A stretch of DNA of 64,000 bases from Prorocentrum cordatum (GCA_963575745.1 CAUYUJ010018460.1:298501-362500); one strand, 5' to 3'; positions 41,830-53,279 are shown, counted from the stretch's first letter. The notes: generated from the letters alone by a model not told the origin. Made by a program: numbers and translations.

Positions 41830-42160
41830 GCAACGCAGCGAAACTGCAAATGGCCAGTCTGACGGATCGCAAACATGCAAACGCAACGCAGCAAAATAGT
41901 GAATGACCAGTCAGACGGATCGCAAAACGTTCGAATGCAACGCAGCACAATTGTGAATGGCCAACCCGACGGATTGGGCACGAAGTCAACCCCGACGGCC
42001 CCGAAAGAAACAGTTGGGACACCCAGCGGGCCCAGACAGGCCCTTGGAAATCCAGCGGGCCCGAGCATGCAACTGGCAAACCCATCGGGCCCGAACAAGC
42101 ATCTGGACAACTCTATCGGCCCGAGCAAACAGCTGGAAAACCTCACGGGCCCGAACGAGC
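41830..42160. repeat. ~60-bp and ~36-bp tandem blocks
   Basis: 41830-41975: about 2.5 units with GACGGATCGCAAA and GCAACGCAGC. 42015-42160: about four units of CAGCGGGCCCGA plus variable sequence. Open in frame, but compositional. Confidence 0.6.
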
Positions 42161-42315
42161 GGTCTGGTTGGTCTGGCTGGTCTGGCTGGTCTGGTTGGTC
42201 TGGTTGGTCTGGTTGGTCTGGATGGTCTTGTTGGTCTGAGTGGTATGGTTGTTCTGGTTGGTCTGGTTGGTCTGGCTGGTCTGGTTGGTGCGGTTGGTCT
42301 GGTTGGTCTGGATGT
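42160..42315. repeat. TGGTCTGGTT minisatellite
   Basis: 10-bp TGGTCTGGCT/TGGTCTGGTT units. The same repeat is at 47000-47275 and, inverted, at 60190-60360. Confidence 0.9.
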
Positions 42316-42540
42316 TGGGCCTCTGCTCTGTTCTACTCAATACTTGTCGACTCTACTCTATCCGATCCTACCAGCGCCAAGTAAGTTTAGATCTAAGCTG
42401 GAACCCGAAGGAGTGGCCCAGAGCGGCCCCCAGGGAGGCGCCTTGCGGGGCTGGAGTCCCACGGAGGGGGGCCCAGGGAGCCAACGAGGAGCCCATAAAC
42501 AAATCCAAAAGGGGGGGCAAAGGGACACGGAACGAATTAA

Positions 42541-43262
42541 GACTCGACCATATCTTACACGCGTTGATTCAACGGGGCTCCAAGTTGGAACCCGAAGGAG
42601 TGGCCCAAAGCGGCCCCAACGGAGGCGCCTTGCGGGGCTGGAGTCCCAAGGAGGGGGCCCAGGGAGCCAATGAGGAGCCCGAAACGAGGCCCAAGAAGGG
42701 GGGCAACACGAAAGGATACAAATTGGGGCTCCAGGGTGCTTCAACGCGAAGCGTCGATGCTGAAATACATTGCGATTGTTCGTGCATGTTGTTTTCAGCG
42801 TATAACATGGGGGGCTCAACGCGCATGCAATGACCATCAATGCATATAGGGCTTAACGAACATGCCATATAGCCTCGACGCGCGTGCAATATTGAATCAC
42901 CCACGCAGGTAGGACTCAACGCGCATCAATGCATTCCGAACCCACTGGACGGATGAGAATGAGGGCGTTGCCCATTCTAGTTGTCGAGGCGACTCGCGCC
43001 ACTGGGCATCTCTGCCGCACAGGCTGGTCCAGACACGTGGGCGCCTATGTTCGAGAACGTGCTCCTTATCAGGTTCACCATCCTTATAGTACGAGTTGGG
43101 AGGATCGGTCGACCCCGGTTGCCCACCCCCATCCCCCGTCCCGCTCCCTCCTGAAATTTCGGCTCATCCCGTTCCTCTACCCCCCTGGAGGGCGCCGCCC
43201 GAACTGAACAAAATCGCAAGAGCTCGATTATCTCGCGGGCTAGCCGAAGAGGCCCCTCAGCC
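42541..43262. repeat. Direct repeat R, left copy
   Basis: About 720 bp matching 47968-48690 in the same orientation (for example TGGAACCCGAAGGAGTGGCC, GGGTGCTTCAACGCGAAGC, GGCGCCTATGTTC). A partial extra copy of its first 120 bp lies at 42385-42510. R contains many ACTCAACGCGCATGCAAT units. The two full copies flank the 43301-46864 ORF. Confidence 0.8.
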
Positions 43263-43300
43263 TCCAAACAAAACGGTGGCAGCCGTCCTGCACTCAGCAC

Positions 43301-46300
43301 TCAGTCCAAGTTGGCAGTATCATCCATGTACTGGCGTAAAACTGGAACCATCGTGATGGGTGGGTCCAGCTTATTTCTCTCTTTGTTCAGCTTGACCACG
43401 AACTTGTGCATGCCCAGTTGATTGCCGTTGAACTTACCGTAGCCCATCATCAGCTTCGCCTCGATGACTGCCATGCTTCCAGAGACGATGCACTTCATGA
43501 AATCGCTGTCATCTTTCAGGAACTCCACCTCTTTTTGATCACGGCCGAACGTGTCGATGACGATGACGAGATCGGCCCGCAGCGACTTGAGCTCCGAGAC
43601 CTTATTCTCCAACTCATCGCCGTTCAGCTGGAGCAGCGTCTTCTTGGCCAGCTTGTGAGCGCCGACAATCCCATCACCGTCTACCTTCTTCTTGCCGATC
43701 TGGTCGGTCCAGCGCTTGCTGATGCCTGCGGCGTCGATGGCAATGTCCTTGTACTCCTCGATCTTGTGGTTGATCTTCGTGCCCGTGGCCAGCAGCGCGT
43801 TCTCGTAGATCTCCTTGAGGTCCGTGCTGCAGGCGCCACGCTCGGCGCCCATGACGCTGCCAGGTGGCGGGAAGTTATCCCCCACTGCAGAGATCGCCTG
43901 CTCGAAATCCTCGAACGCCGCTAGCAAGCTCTTCGCATGCAGGAGCGCGGAGTCGGCGTGGGCTCTGTCGAGCGGCGTCGTTCCGAGCCTTGCGTAGGCT
44001 TGACGACTAATTTTCAGGGCGATTGCTTTCTTCATCGCATGAAAGCGGGCCCTGAGCTTAGCGTCCACCAGCTGAAACTTGCCGAGCTCCACTCCGATCT
44101 CCAGGAGACTGTCGAGCTGGGGGTGCTCCCAGCCAGCCTCGGTCTCAACGAAGTCGCAGAGGGTTGCAACTGCGGGAGCAGCGGCATTCGCCATGGTCGC
44201 ATCGTGCTTTGGCGCCCTCACCGCGTGGTCGTAAATCTTCTGCACGTCCGTCTCCTGCAATTCTAATGGCGAGGTGGTCCTCAGGGCCCCCATGACATCG
44301 ACGAAGGACTGGCACTGGCTCGAATCACTGACCAACTGTTCCGCGCTATCGAGCTCCTTGAGCACGTCTTTCGCGTTGAAGTCCTCCAGGGCCAAGAGAC
44401 CGTCTGCCTGCTTGAACAGGGATTGGAACTCAGATACAGTCGTCGTCGCAGTGCCCACTGGGATGTTGCTCAACTCCCAACTCCTCAAAGACTTGACGTA
44501 CTTAATGGCATCGTCCCGTGCGCGGTCAAGGTGCTTCACCAACAGCTTCTTCAATGAGATGCTCAGCTCGAATCACATCTTGGGCGCGAGGCTCGAGTAC
44601 TCAGAGAGTGCAGTTGACATGGCCTTGACGTCCAAAGTGCTCGCGTCCCTTGGCTGGTCGAGCTGCTTCTGGAGGGCGATGAAAGCGTCGAGGTGCTCTC
44701 TCGTCGAGGGCCCCTTGTTCACGAGGTCGTCCATTGCATCTTTCCAGGAGGGCACCCCACGGATGATGGCTGCGACTTCGTCTACCGTCGTGCGAGCGCC
44801 GCTGCCTTTTCGAACTTCCATGAGTAGGCAGCCTTGTTCGATGAAGCGAGTGTCCGCGCCGTCACACAGGGAAATCAGGCCCTTCAAAACCTTCACCATC
44901 GTGAAAAGCATCGCCAGCACGTCATCGTCCAAGTCGTCGGGCTTCCGCCTGAAGATATCCAGGGCCAAGCTGCACACCTGAAGGGTGCGGACCTTCACGG
45001 ACGGGCCTTGTGATAGCAGCTTCGTGATCACGTGGTCGAGCATCAACTTTTTGAACTTGTTTGCTTTCTCCTGCTGCGAACCGTCCATCATGGATAAGCT
45101 CGGGTTGAGCGGATCGAATACGACATCATCATCGCAAGTTGAAGTCTTCCACGGTACAATTGCGAGCATCATCTCTTTGATTGCAGCGTCGCTTGAACGG
45201 TCGTTGATCTCTCCCAAGTCGGAAATGCGCCTGGCCATGATGGCGTCCTTGATATTGGTGGGCCACGTCCCGACGATCGCATGTATGACCTTCAAGTCGT
45301 CTTGCAAGTCAGCGCTCGGGCGCGTGGAGATTTCTGTCGCCGCGAACGCCAAGACCTTGTCCATCTTTTCCAAGTGCTCCTTTATTAAGAAGTACTCGTG
45401 GGTCCTCTCTTTCCTCGACTCCAACTCGTCCCTGAGCTTCCTGGCGAACCGATCGTGCAAGTTTGAGTATGTCTTTGGTGTAAGGGCACTCTCGAACGTC
45501 AAAATCCGCATGTAATCCTCCACGGTCAACCTCTCCGCCCTCTTCTGGCCACCCCCAGCGGTCAAAAGCGCGCCCAGGTCGCCCTGGGAGGTGCCCCTCC
45601 TGAGCTGTGACACCTGTGAGCCGCTCAAGCTCGGAGGCCCAGGTCGCTGCCCAGACGCTGCTGCGCTGGGGGCACGGCAGCTGGGTGCAGCGGAGGCGGC
45701 TTTGGCAGGAGGCGTCACCGCAGACTGCGCTGAGCAGGCGCTCCCACGAGACTTGGCTGGGGTCACCCCCTCCATCGGCCCCGGGCTGTCGTTCGGAGGA
45801 TGTGAGGCCGAGCCGCCCTCGTCGTCATCGTCGCCGCTCTCGTCGGAGTCCTCCGAATGGCCGTCAGACTCAGCACCGCTTCCGCCCCCTCGGCCCGATC
45901 CACCGCCACCGTCAAGACCGCAGCCTCCAGGCGGCAAGCGACCAGCACGAACGTTGATCTGTTCGGAGGTCAAGCTGCAATGTTTAAGCTTCGAGAGCAT
46001 CTGCGCCTCTGGAGACCGCTTGCTCATGTCGTGGTGAACCAGCTGCTTGAACAAGTGTTCGCCCTGCTGCGCGTAGAGAGTGTTAGCCTGAGGCATCGTG
46101 ATTTCCTTGCGCTTGACCTCGTAGTCCCGCCAAGTCTGATACAACGTACCATGTTTCTCACCTTCGTTGTTTTTGAGTACACCTTTGTACCGCGTGCCGT
46201 TCATCTGCACCAAATCCTGCAGCTTGTATCCAATATCCGATGGCTTTTTCCCGAACTCTGCTTCGAACTCAGCGGGGGTGAACCCGCGCTTCTCAGCGAG

Positions 46301-46864
46301 CACCCTGAAGCCTGTCGCAGTGCACTCGCAGACCTCGGTCGGCTTCGAGTCGACCCACGTGCCGTCTCTGTGGACTGCGCCGTTCTTCTTCTCAACAGCC
46401 GCCTCCCACATCGGTTTCAGCTTAGGGTCGGAGTGGACCGCCTGGCAGAACGGGGGGAAATCCATGCCGCTGATGACGTCGAACGATCCACACTTAAAGG
46501 TATCGTAGCACCCCTCACACCCACGATCGGTCTGAACTTTGTCCCCGATCCAACGAGCCTCCTTGTGCCAAGTGGCCTGACCCGCGGGCAACCCGCAGGT
46601 GCCGCACTCGAAGACCTTCTTCTTGTAGACCTTGCGCGGCTTGTCGGCCTGTCTCGCGGCATGCGGCGCCGCCCCAGACTCGGCCTCATCTAAGCGCTGG
46701 CTGTTTTCATTGCCATGATCGAGCTCCGCCTGGAACCGAGAAAAACCACCTTGGGACGCATGTTCGGACAGCCGAGGACGTCGCCGACGAGGCGACAGCA
46801 CTTGGACATCCTCAGACAAAGCGCCATCGGCGGGGCTCTTCTTCCTACGGCCCCCTTTCCCCAT
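43301..46864 (-). CDS. Large ORF of unknown function with Cys cluster, one in-frame TGA
   Basis: Reading from an ATG at 46864, 763 codons run to a TGA at 44575-44573. The same frame then stays open for over 420 more codons to a TGA at 43301. The split product would be one protein of about 1186 residues. Residues 87-125 hold CGTC...CEGCY...C, a probable zinc site. A Gly/Ser/Asp/Glu-rich linker lies near residues 300-340. The rest is helical and charged with no recognised fold. The frame is also open upstream of 46864 into the TGGTCTGG repeat, but that gives only Gln/Thr repeats, so I chose the ATG at MGKGGRRKK. It lies between direct repeats R, suggesting a mobile or duplicated unit. The TGA may be a real inactivating change or a sequence error. 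Confidence 0.65.
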
Positions 46865-46999
46865 CAACTCAGACAGCGGGGGCAAGCCAGTACAACATGT
46901 GCAGTGAGCAGTGCGGGTGCCACCACAGGATCCTCGGGACAGAACGGCTAAAGACGGGGAGCGGGCATCGGGTATCGGAGGCCAGGGAACAGGGGTGGT

Positions 47000-47275
47000 T
47001 TGATCTGTACGATTGGTCTGGTTAGTTTGGCTGGTCTGGCTGGTCTGGCTGGTCTGGCTGGTCTGGAAACTGTTTAGTCTGGTTGGCATGGCTGGCCTGG
47101 TTTGTCTGGCTGGTCTGCCTGGTCTGGCTGGTCTGGTTGATCTGGTTGGTCTGGCTGTTCTGGCTGGTCTGGCTGGTCTGGCTGGTCTGGTCTGGCTGGA
47201 CTGGCTGGTATGGCTGGCCTTCTGGTTGGCCTGGCTGTCTGGTTGGTCTGGCTGGTCTGACTAGTCTGGCTGGTC
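47000..47275. repeat. TGGTCTGGCT minisatellite
   Basis: About 27 units of 10 bp, immediately 5' (on minus) of the 43301-46864 ORF. Confidence 0.9.
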
Positions 47276-47325
47276 GATTTCTTTTGTTTGTTTTGGACTC
47301 CTGTCAGGCTGCGGCGAGAGAAGAG

Positions 47326-47880
47326 GCCCTCTTGGAGCCGTCTGAAGGCCTTGGGATGGAATGCCGTTCGTGCACCTTGCTTTGGGGCCCTCTTGGAGCC
47401 GTCTTGGGGCCCTCTTGGGACCCTCTGAGGGCCGCTGGAGGGCCCCAAGAGGGCCCCAAGAGGGCACCTTGGGCCCCTCCAACACCCCCCCGATGGTCCC
47501 AAGAGGGCCCCAAGAGGGGCCCCAGACGGCACCAAGGGGGCCCCGAAAGATGGGAATCGCGATTCTCATATTTTGGGGCCCTCTTGGAGCCGTCTTGGGG
47601 CCCTCTTGGGACCCTCTGAGGGCCGCTGGAGGGCCCCAAGAGGGCCCCAAGAGGGCCCCTTGGGCCCCTCCAAACCCCCTCCGAGGGCCCCAAGAGGGCC
47701 CCAAGACGGCTCCAAGAGGGCCCCAAAGCAAGATACGCGAAACGCCTTTCGCGTATCTTGCTTCGGGTCCCTCTTGGAGCCGTTTTCGGGCCCTCTTGGT
47801 ACCTTCTGAGGGCCGCTGGGGGGCCCCAAGAGGGCCCCAAGAGGGCCGCAGGAGGGCCTCAAGAGGGCCCCAAGAGGATC
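47326..47880. repeat. GAGGGCCCCAAGA minisatellite with internal inverted symmetry
   Basis: Units occur as CCTCTTGGAGCCGTCTTGGG and its complement, so the block is partly palindromic. ACGCGAAACG...CGTTTCGCGTAT-type inversion occurs near 47730-47765. The paralogous block in the 56.9-62.8 kb gene is at 60664-60930. Confidence 0.8.
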
Positions 47881-47887
47881 CCCTGCG

Positions 47888-47975
47888 TTGCTCCCACATG
47901 TCCCTGACCACCTCAACTCGCTCGGGCGTCGCTCGTGGATGGGCTGGTGGGGGTGCGCGAAGAGCCAAGCATTAG
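47888..47975 (-). pseudogene. Exon fragment of the 56.9-62.8 kb gene family
   Basis: Minus-strand ALRAPPPAHPRATPERV followed by WEQRRGS matches the 3' end of the 61084-62754 block (ALRASPPTHPGTTPRRV, then a TAG, then WEQSRGS). Here the TAG position is GAG. It is followed, as in the other locus, by the CCAAGA minisatellite and a TGGTCTGG repeat, so a partial duplicate of that gene once lay here. Confidence 0.65.
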
Positions 47976-48690
47976 GAGTCGACCATATCCTACACGCGTT
48001 GATTAAACGGAGCTCCAAGCTGGAACCCGAAGGAGTGGCCCAAAGCGGCCCAAAGGGAGGCGCCTTGCAGGGCTGGAGTCCCAAGGAGGGGGTCCCAGGG
48101 AGCCAACGAGGAGCCTGAAGCGAGGTTCAAGAGGGGGACCACACGGAAAGGTTACCAGTTGGGGCTCCAGGGTGCTTCAACGCGAAGCATTGATGATGAA
48201 ATAGATTGCGATGGTTCGTGAATGTTGGTTTCAGCAGTAACATATCAGACTCAACGCACATGCAATGGCCTGCAGTGCATATAGGACTCAACGAGCACGC
48301 AATATAGAACTCGACGCGCATGCAATGTTGGACCATCAATGCATATTGGACTCAACGCGCACCAGCGCATATAGAACCCACTGAAGGGTTGAGAATGAGG
48401 ACGTTGACCATTTCAACTGTCGACGCGCCTCGCGCCACTGGGTAACTCGGCCGAGCAGGAGCGTCCAAAAACTTAGGCGCCTATGTTCCAGACCGTGCTC
48501 CTTATCCTTCCCATCCTCCTCATCATCCTTACTGGATGGATCGTTAGACCCCCGTTGCCCATCCCCCTCCCCCATCCCGCTCCCTCCAGCAATGTCGGCA
48601 CATCCCGCCCCTCTCTCCTTCTGGAAGGCGCCGCCCGAACTAAATCGCACGGGCGCGAAAATACGTCTGGCCAGCCGAAGAGCCAATTGA
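47968..48690. repeat. Direct repeat R, right copy
   Basis: See 42541-43262. It starts GGAGTCGACCATATCC and ends near CCAGCCGAAGAG. Divergence is visible mainly in the ACTCAACGCGCATG sub-repeats. Confidence 0.8.
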
Positions 48691-48856
48691 GATGGCCGAG
48701 CGCCCCGACTTAAACCCACTCGAACGAAGCATTCTCGCTGAAGTTGTCACCGCTGAAGCGAGAATGATTGGGCGAAGCATTCTCGCTGAAGCTATCGGGC
48801 GAGGCATCGTCACTGAAGGGGCCATCCCAAAAGGCATCCTCATTGAATAAACCATC

Positions 48857-50047
48857 TCACTCGGACGAACTATCCTCGCCGAAGCTATTGTCGCCGTCAG
48901 GGGGGCCGCCCCCATCAACCTCAGCCTCAGCTGCTACTGCCAATGGGATGCGGCGGATGTCGTTGTGCGGGTACGCCTTGACTAACAGGTGCTCCCCGCG
49001 GGCCTTGATGGTGGAGTCTTTGCCTTTGATCTGGGAGGCAGTTTTTGAGGCAACTTTTTTATGTAATATAAACTCTGCCCTCGAGCAATGCACTTCACTG
49101 CCAACTCTACAATGCCTTACTCGAGGTAACTATCCCTACCCTGCTCCTCGCTGTCATCCCTATCCTCCTCCTCCTCCTCGTCCTATCCCTCGCCTTATCG
49201 GGATCCCTATCCCTGATTCTCCTCCTCCTCCGCGCTGTCTCTATCCTGCCCCTATCTCTACACCTATCCCTATCCCCATATTAGTTCCCATATATGTCCC
49301 TATCCCGTTCATCATCCCTCCGATATCTCGATCCCTCGCCCCAGATCTCATTCCCTATCACCATCTCTGTCCGATGCTTCTCTCTTTCCATATCTTGACC
49401 CCTCACCCTACCCCTATTCCTCCTCGCTGTCGGTATCTGGACCCATCCCTATACGTATACCTCCTTATCCTCCTCTGTCTCTCCCCCCCCCCTCTCCCCT
49501 CCACCATCATCCCTCACATCCTCCCTCCTTCTCTGTCTCCCCACCACATAACATAAAACTTCGGTCCTTGACCGTCCTCTCAGGCTGGGCGCACATGTTC
49601 TTGCAGGTCAGTTTGGCCACGCCTGGTATCACGATCGCCTTCTTGGTCCTCAGCTCCTTTTTGCAAACCTGCACCAAAGCCAACATGACCCTGGCGACGT
49701 CGTACTGCGACACCTGGGGGGAGGGGGCGCGCCGAGGAGGGGAATGAACAGGAGAAGGAGGGCGGGGGGGAGCATGAGCAGGATTAGAAGAAGGATGGGT
49801 AAACTAAAATGGAGACATAAAAATGTAAACACGACTTCGTCGCCCATGGAACCCTGTTGCCCTCTTCGCCGACAATCCCCCACATGCTGGTCGTCTCCTT
49901 GCTGATGGCGGCGAACAATTCGCCGCGGCCAAGAGAAATCTTGGACGGCGACGTCTTGGGAACGGCAACGGGAAGAACCGCCGCCGCCGCCGCTGGGCCA
50001 CCTGCGCCCGCGGCCGCGGCTGGGCCAGCGCCCCCTCCCTCCGCCAT
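48857..50047 (-). CDS. Possible HU-like (histone-like) DNA-binding protein, three exons
   Basis: Minus-strand pieces: 50047 to about 49884 (Ala/Gly-rich N-terminus, then ISLGRGELFAAISKETTSM), about 49713-49570 (SQYDVARVMLALVQVCKKEL and KKAIVIPGVAKL), and about 49080-48857 (IKGKDSTIKARGEHLLVKAY then an acidic tail). Order and spacing match the helix-helix-beta layout of bacterial HU and dinoflagellate HU-like proteins, with IPGVAKL at the G-F-G position. Such proteins bind DNA in the nucleus; some dinoflagellate versions condense chromatin. The join between pieces 1 and 2 that keeps the alignment does not fall on a clean GT-AG pair, and the middle and last pieces have no unique junction. I therefore treat the model as tentative, possibly a decayed copy. 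Confidence 0.45.
49130..49500. repeat. CTATCCC-rich degenerate repeat (probable intron)
   Basis: CCCTATCCCTATCC and CTCCTCCTC units between the second and third pieces of the HU-like gene. Confidence 0.6.
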
Positions 50048-50520
50048 GGCTGGACGGCGGGCCACGGGTGTGCGGGGGGGTCCTCCAGGAGCTCGGACTA
50101 GCCGAGCTGGGCAGTCGAAGTGACTCGAACCTTGGCTACCCGTGGGGATGCGGGGGAGGTGCGGGGGCCGCTTCTTATTATGGAGATACACGAACCCCGT
50201 TGGCAACACGCAAATGTGATGGACAAGATCTCGGGTTACTGTTTGGGCACATGGTGTCATAAGACATACTAAGCATTCCCTCATGTAGATCGCTCCCCCA
50301 AACCATGTACTATGTGTGAACGTCGCAACTGAGTCTCCATTAAATCGTCATTGTAAAATCTGAACCACGCCTTAACGATATCATGGTCTGGTATTCATGT
50401 TGTCTTAATTGTACAAAACGTGTGTTACGACCATGTCTTACGTACGATGTAATTATGTTTCGGACATGGCATGCGCATGGATCAAGAGTACGCGAAACCG
50501 CTAGGTGGACAGACGCAAAC
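50048..50520. other. No gene recognised
   Basis: Mixed sequence upstream (minus) of the HU-like gene. No TATA box, spliced-leader acceptor or repeat was identified. Confidence 0.4.
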
Positions 50521-51980
50521 GCGCTAGGGGGCAGACGTGGCCCCAGAGGCCTTGGAGCCCCAGGAGCCCAGGAGGTCTAGATCCTAAAGCCCGCGCGCAC
50601 TAATTCAGAATGATGACTCCGCCCCAGACACCCAGAAACCCCAGGAGCCCAGGAGGCCTGGGCCCGAAAGCCCGCGCGTCCCAATTCGGAATTAGAACGC
50701 AGCCCCAGAGGCCCAGGAGCCCCTGGAGTCCATGAGGGCTAGATCCTACAGTCCGCGCGTCCCAATTCGGAATTAGGACGCAGCCGCAGGCGCCCAGGCG
50801 CCCCAGGAATCTAAGAGACTAGGCCCGAAAGCCCGCGCGTCCTGATTCGGAATTAAGACGCTGCCCCAGAGGCCCAGGAACCCAAGGAGCCCTGGCGGGC
50901 TAGATCATAAAGCCCTCGCGTCCTAATTTGGAATTAAGGCGCAGCCCCACGCGCCCAGGAACCCCAGGAAAACTGGAGGGCTATATCCTACCTAAAGCCC
51001 GCGCGTCCTGATTCGGATTTAGGACGCAGCCCGAGACGCCCCGTAACCCCAGGAGCCCACGAGGCCTAGGTCCGAAAGCCTGCGAGTTCCAATCCGAAAA
51101 TTAAGACGCAGCCCCAGAAGCCCAAGAACCCCAGGGGCTCGGGAGGGTCAGATCCTGGAGCCCGCGCGTCTTAATTCGGAATTAGGACGCTGCCCCAGAA
51201 GACCAGGAACCCCAGGAGCCCAGGAGGCCTAAGCCCGAAAGGCAGCGCGCCCGTTTGAACTAGGTAATTAGGACGCGGCCCCAGAGGCCCAGGAACCCCG
51301 AGAGGAGTCCAGGACCCCTAAGCCCGAAAGCCCGCGCGCCCTTTGAAATGAAGACGCAGCCCCAGAGGCCAAGGAATCCCAGCAACCCAGAGGGGCTAGG
51401 CCCGAAAGCCCGCGCGTCCTGATTCGGAATGAGGGCGCATCCCCAGGGGCCCAGACACCCCAGGGGCCCAGGAGGCCCAGGTCCGAAAGCCCGCGCGCCC
51501 TGATTCGGAATTTGAATCCAGTCCCAGAGACCCAGGAATCCCAAGAGCCCAGGACGGCTAGATCCTAAAGTCAGCGCGTCCCAATTCGGATTTAGGACGC
51601 AGCCCCAGGCGCCCAGGAACCCCAGGAATCCAGGAGGACTGGGCCCGAAAGCCCGCGCGACGTGATTCTGCATTAGAACGCAGCCCCAGGGGCCCAGGAA
51701 CCCCAAGAGCCCAGGGGGGCTAGATCCTCACGTCAGCGCGTCCAAAGTCGGAATTAAAGCGCGGCCCCAGACGCCCAGGAAACCCAGGAGCTCAGAAGGC
51801 CTAGGTCCGAAAGCCCGCGCGCCATAATTTGGAAGTGGGACGCCGCCCCAGAGGCCCAGGAATCCCAGGAGCCCAGGGGCCCTGGGCCCGAAAGCCCGCG
51901 GGTCCTTATTCGGAATTAGAACGCAGCCCCAGTGGGCGAGGAACCCCAGGTGTCCTGGAGGCCCAGGCCCGAAAGGGCGC
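50520..51980. repeat. ~80-bp tandem array with a palindrome in each unit
   Basis: About 18 monomers of 80-81 bp (CCGCGCGTC at 50672, 50753, 50833...). Each carries GCGTCCTNATTCGGAATTAGGACGC, an inverted repeat, plus GCCCCAGAGGCCCAGGAACC and GGCCCGAAAGCC. The minus strand is open over long stretches (LGFLGLWG...ARAFGP units of 27 residues) as a consequence of the period. Confidence 0.88.
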
Positions 51981-52239
51981 ACAGGCGAGAGTCTTGCGCG
52001 CGAGCAGGCCCTGCGATTCATGCGCTTCCGAGCAGAAGCGCGCGCGGGCACGGCTATGCACCAGCGGGGGCGCGTCCGCGCCGTCGGCTTCCAGCGGGCG
52101 ACGAGGCCCTGGCGTCGGGGAGCGCTGCCCCGCCCCTGCCCCCGCAAAGCTGCCCGAGAGCGGGCCGCGCAGGGCGCGCGGGGAACGACGGGCGCGCGCG
52201 AGTGGTGGCGGCGGTGGCGCGGGGGGGGGGGGTAGATTG

Positions 52240-52370
52240 CGAAAATTCAAAAGCCCCTTGGAGGGCCAGGGGTTCCCAGGTCCGGGCAGATTGCGAAAAT
52301 TCAGACCGCGGGGCGGCTGTATGAGGGGCTGCGGGGCGAGGGCGGGGGGGGGTAGAATGCGAAAATCAGA
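52240..52370. repeat. GATTGCGAAAATTCA short repeat
   Basis: GATTGCGAAAATTCA at 52235 and 52288 and GAATGCGAAAATCAG at 52355, each followed by a G-rich stretch. No gene in 51980-52500. Confidence 0.55.
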
Positions 52371-52507
52371 ATGCTGGGGGGCGAGAGGTCTGAGAGGCGC
52401 CCCAGCCGAAGCCCCGATGGGGAGTTGCGACGTCGCAAGGCGAGAGGGAAGAAACCCCGCGGGAACCCCAGGGTGTCGGGGCGCAGATTCACTCCGGAAC
52501 CCTTCAA

Positions 52508-53090
52508 AATGAAAAAGTTGTTTCAGAGTTAATATTTCAACTTTTAAACAACTTTTTCGATCCGAAAAAGTTGTTTCAAAGTTAATATTTTAAATGCTCC
52601 GGTGACCTTGCGAATTTTGGAAGTTCCTCCGCCGCGACGGTGCGACTACCTTGGTGGGTCACGAAGTTCCTCCGCGGCGACGGCGCGACTACCCTGGCGC
52701 GTCGAGAAGTTCTTCCGCGGCGCAGCTCCCGCGGCCGCGCTGGCTGGCGGAGGTGCGCCGCGACTCGCGCCCCCACGTCGGAGGCGACGCGAGGCCCCGC
52801 CAACGCGAATGCGCCCGCGGGGCGACGCCCGCAGCGCGCCCACGGCCTGCACTGCGACGGGGTCCACGCCGACATCGCCAGGCCCCCCCAGCTAACATTG
52901 AGCGAACCCGAAAAATTCGAAAAAAAAACAACTTCAAACAAACTTTTTTGACAAACTCCCCCCCCACCTTGAGAAACTTTTTTCAACTTTGAAACAACTT
53001 TTTCCCAACTTCAAAACAACTTTTTGTAAACTTTTTGACAACTTGGAAACAACTTTTTTCCAACTTTTAAACAACTTTTCCTTCGCTTTT
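52508..53090. repeat. AAAGTTGTTT / AAACAACTTT foldback region
   Basis: Left block AAAAAGTTGTTTCAGAGTTA twice (52508-52595). Right block AACTTTGAAACAACTTTTT many times (52925-53090), in inverted orientation. The middle is GC-rich with a ~56-bp tandem (AGTTCCTCCGCGGCGACGG, three copies). Again inverted arms around a tandem core. Traces of the motif are also at 41505-41535 and 63606-63675. Confidence 0.6.
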
Positions 53091-53279
53091 TCCTCCTCAA
53101 CGAAATATGCTCAACCGCGTTGAAACACATATGGAATCCGCGCGGAGCTCTCCAGCGCAAGGCTCAGATGTCGCCGAAGGTGAAGCCCGCCCAAGCATCG
53201 GCGATAAGCAGGGGGGGGGGGGCTGCGGAACATACCACCATCAGAAGCTCCGTGCCCAGCACGCATCAAGACTGGCGGA

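Noticed and set aside
43406-44981. Plus-strand ORFs opposite the 43301-46864 gene
   Set aside because: Shadow frames: composition is protein-like only on the minus strand, where the frame runs through.
42541-48690. Classical LTR retrotransposon
   Set aside because: No RT, integrase, protease, primer-binding site or polypurine tract was recognised, and the R ends lack TG...CA.
50520-51980. CRISPR-like array because of regular palindromic repeats
   Set aside because: The 80-bp unit repeats throughout, including the spacers, which are diverged copies and not unique. The context is eukaryotic.
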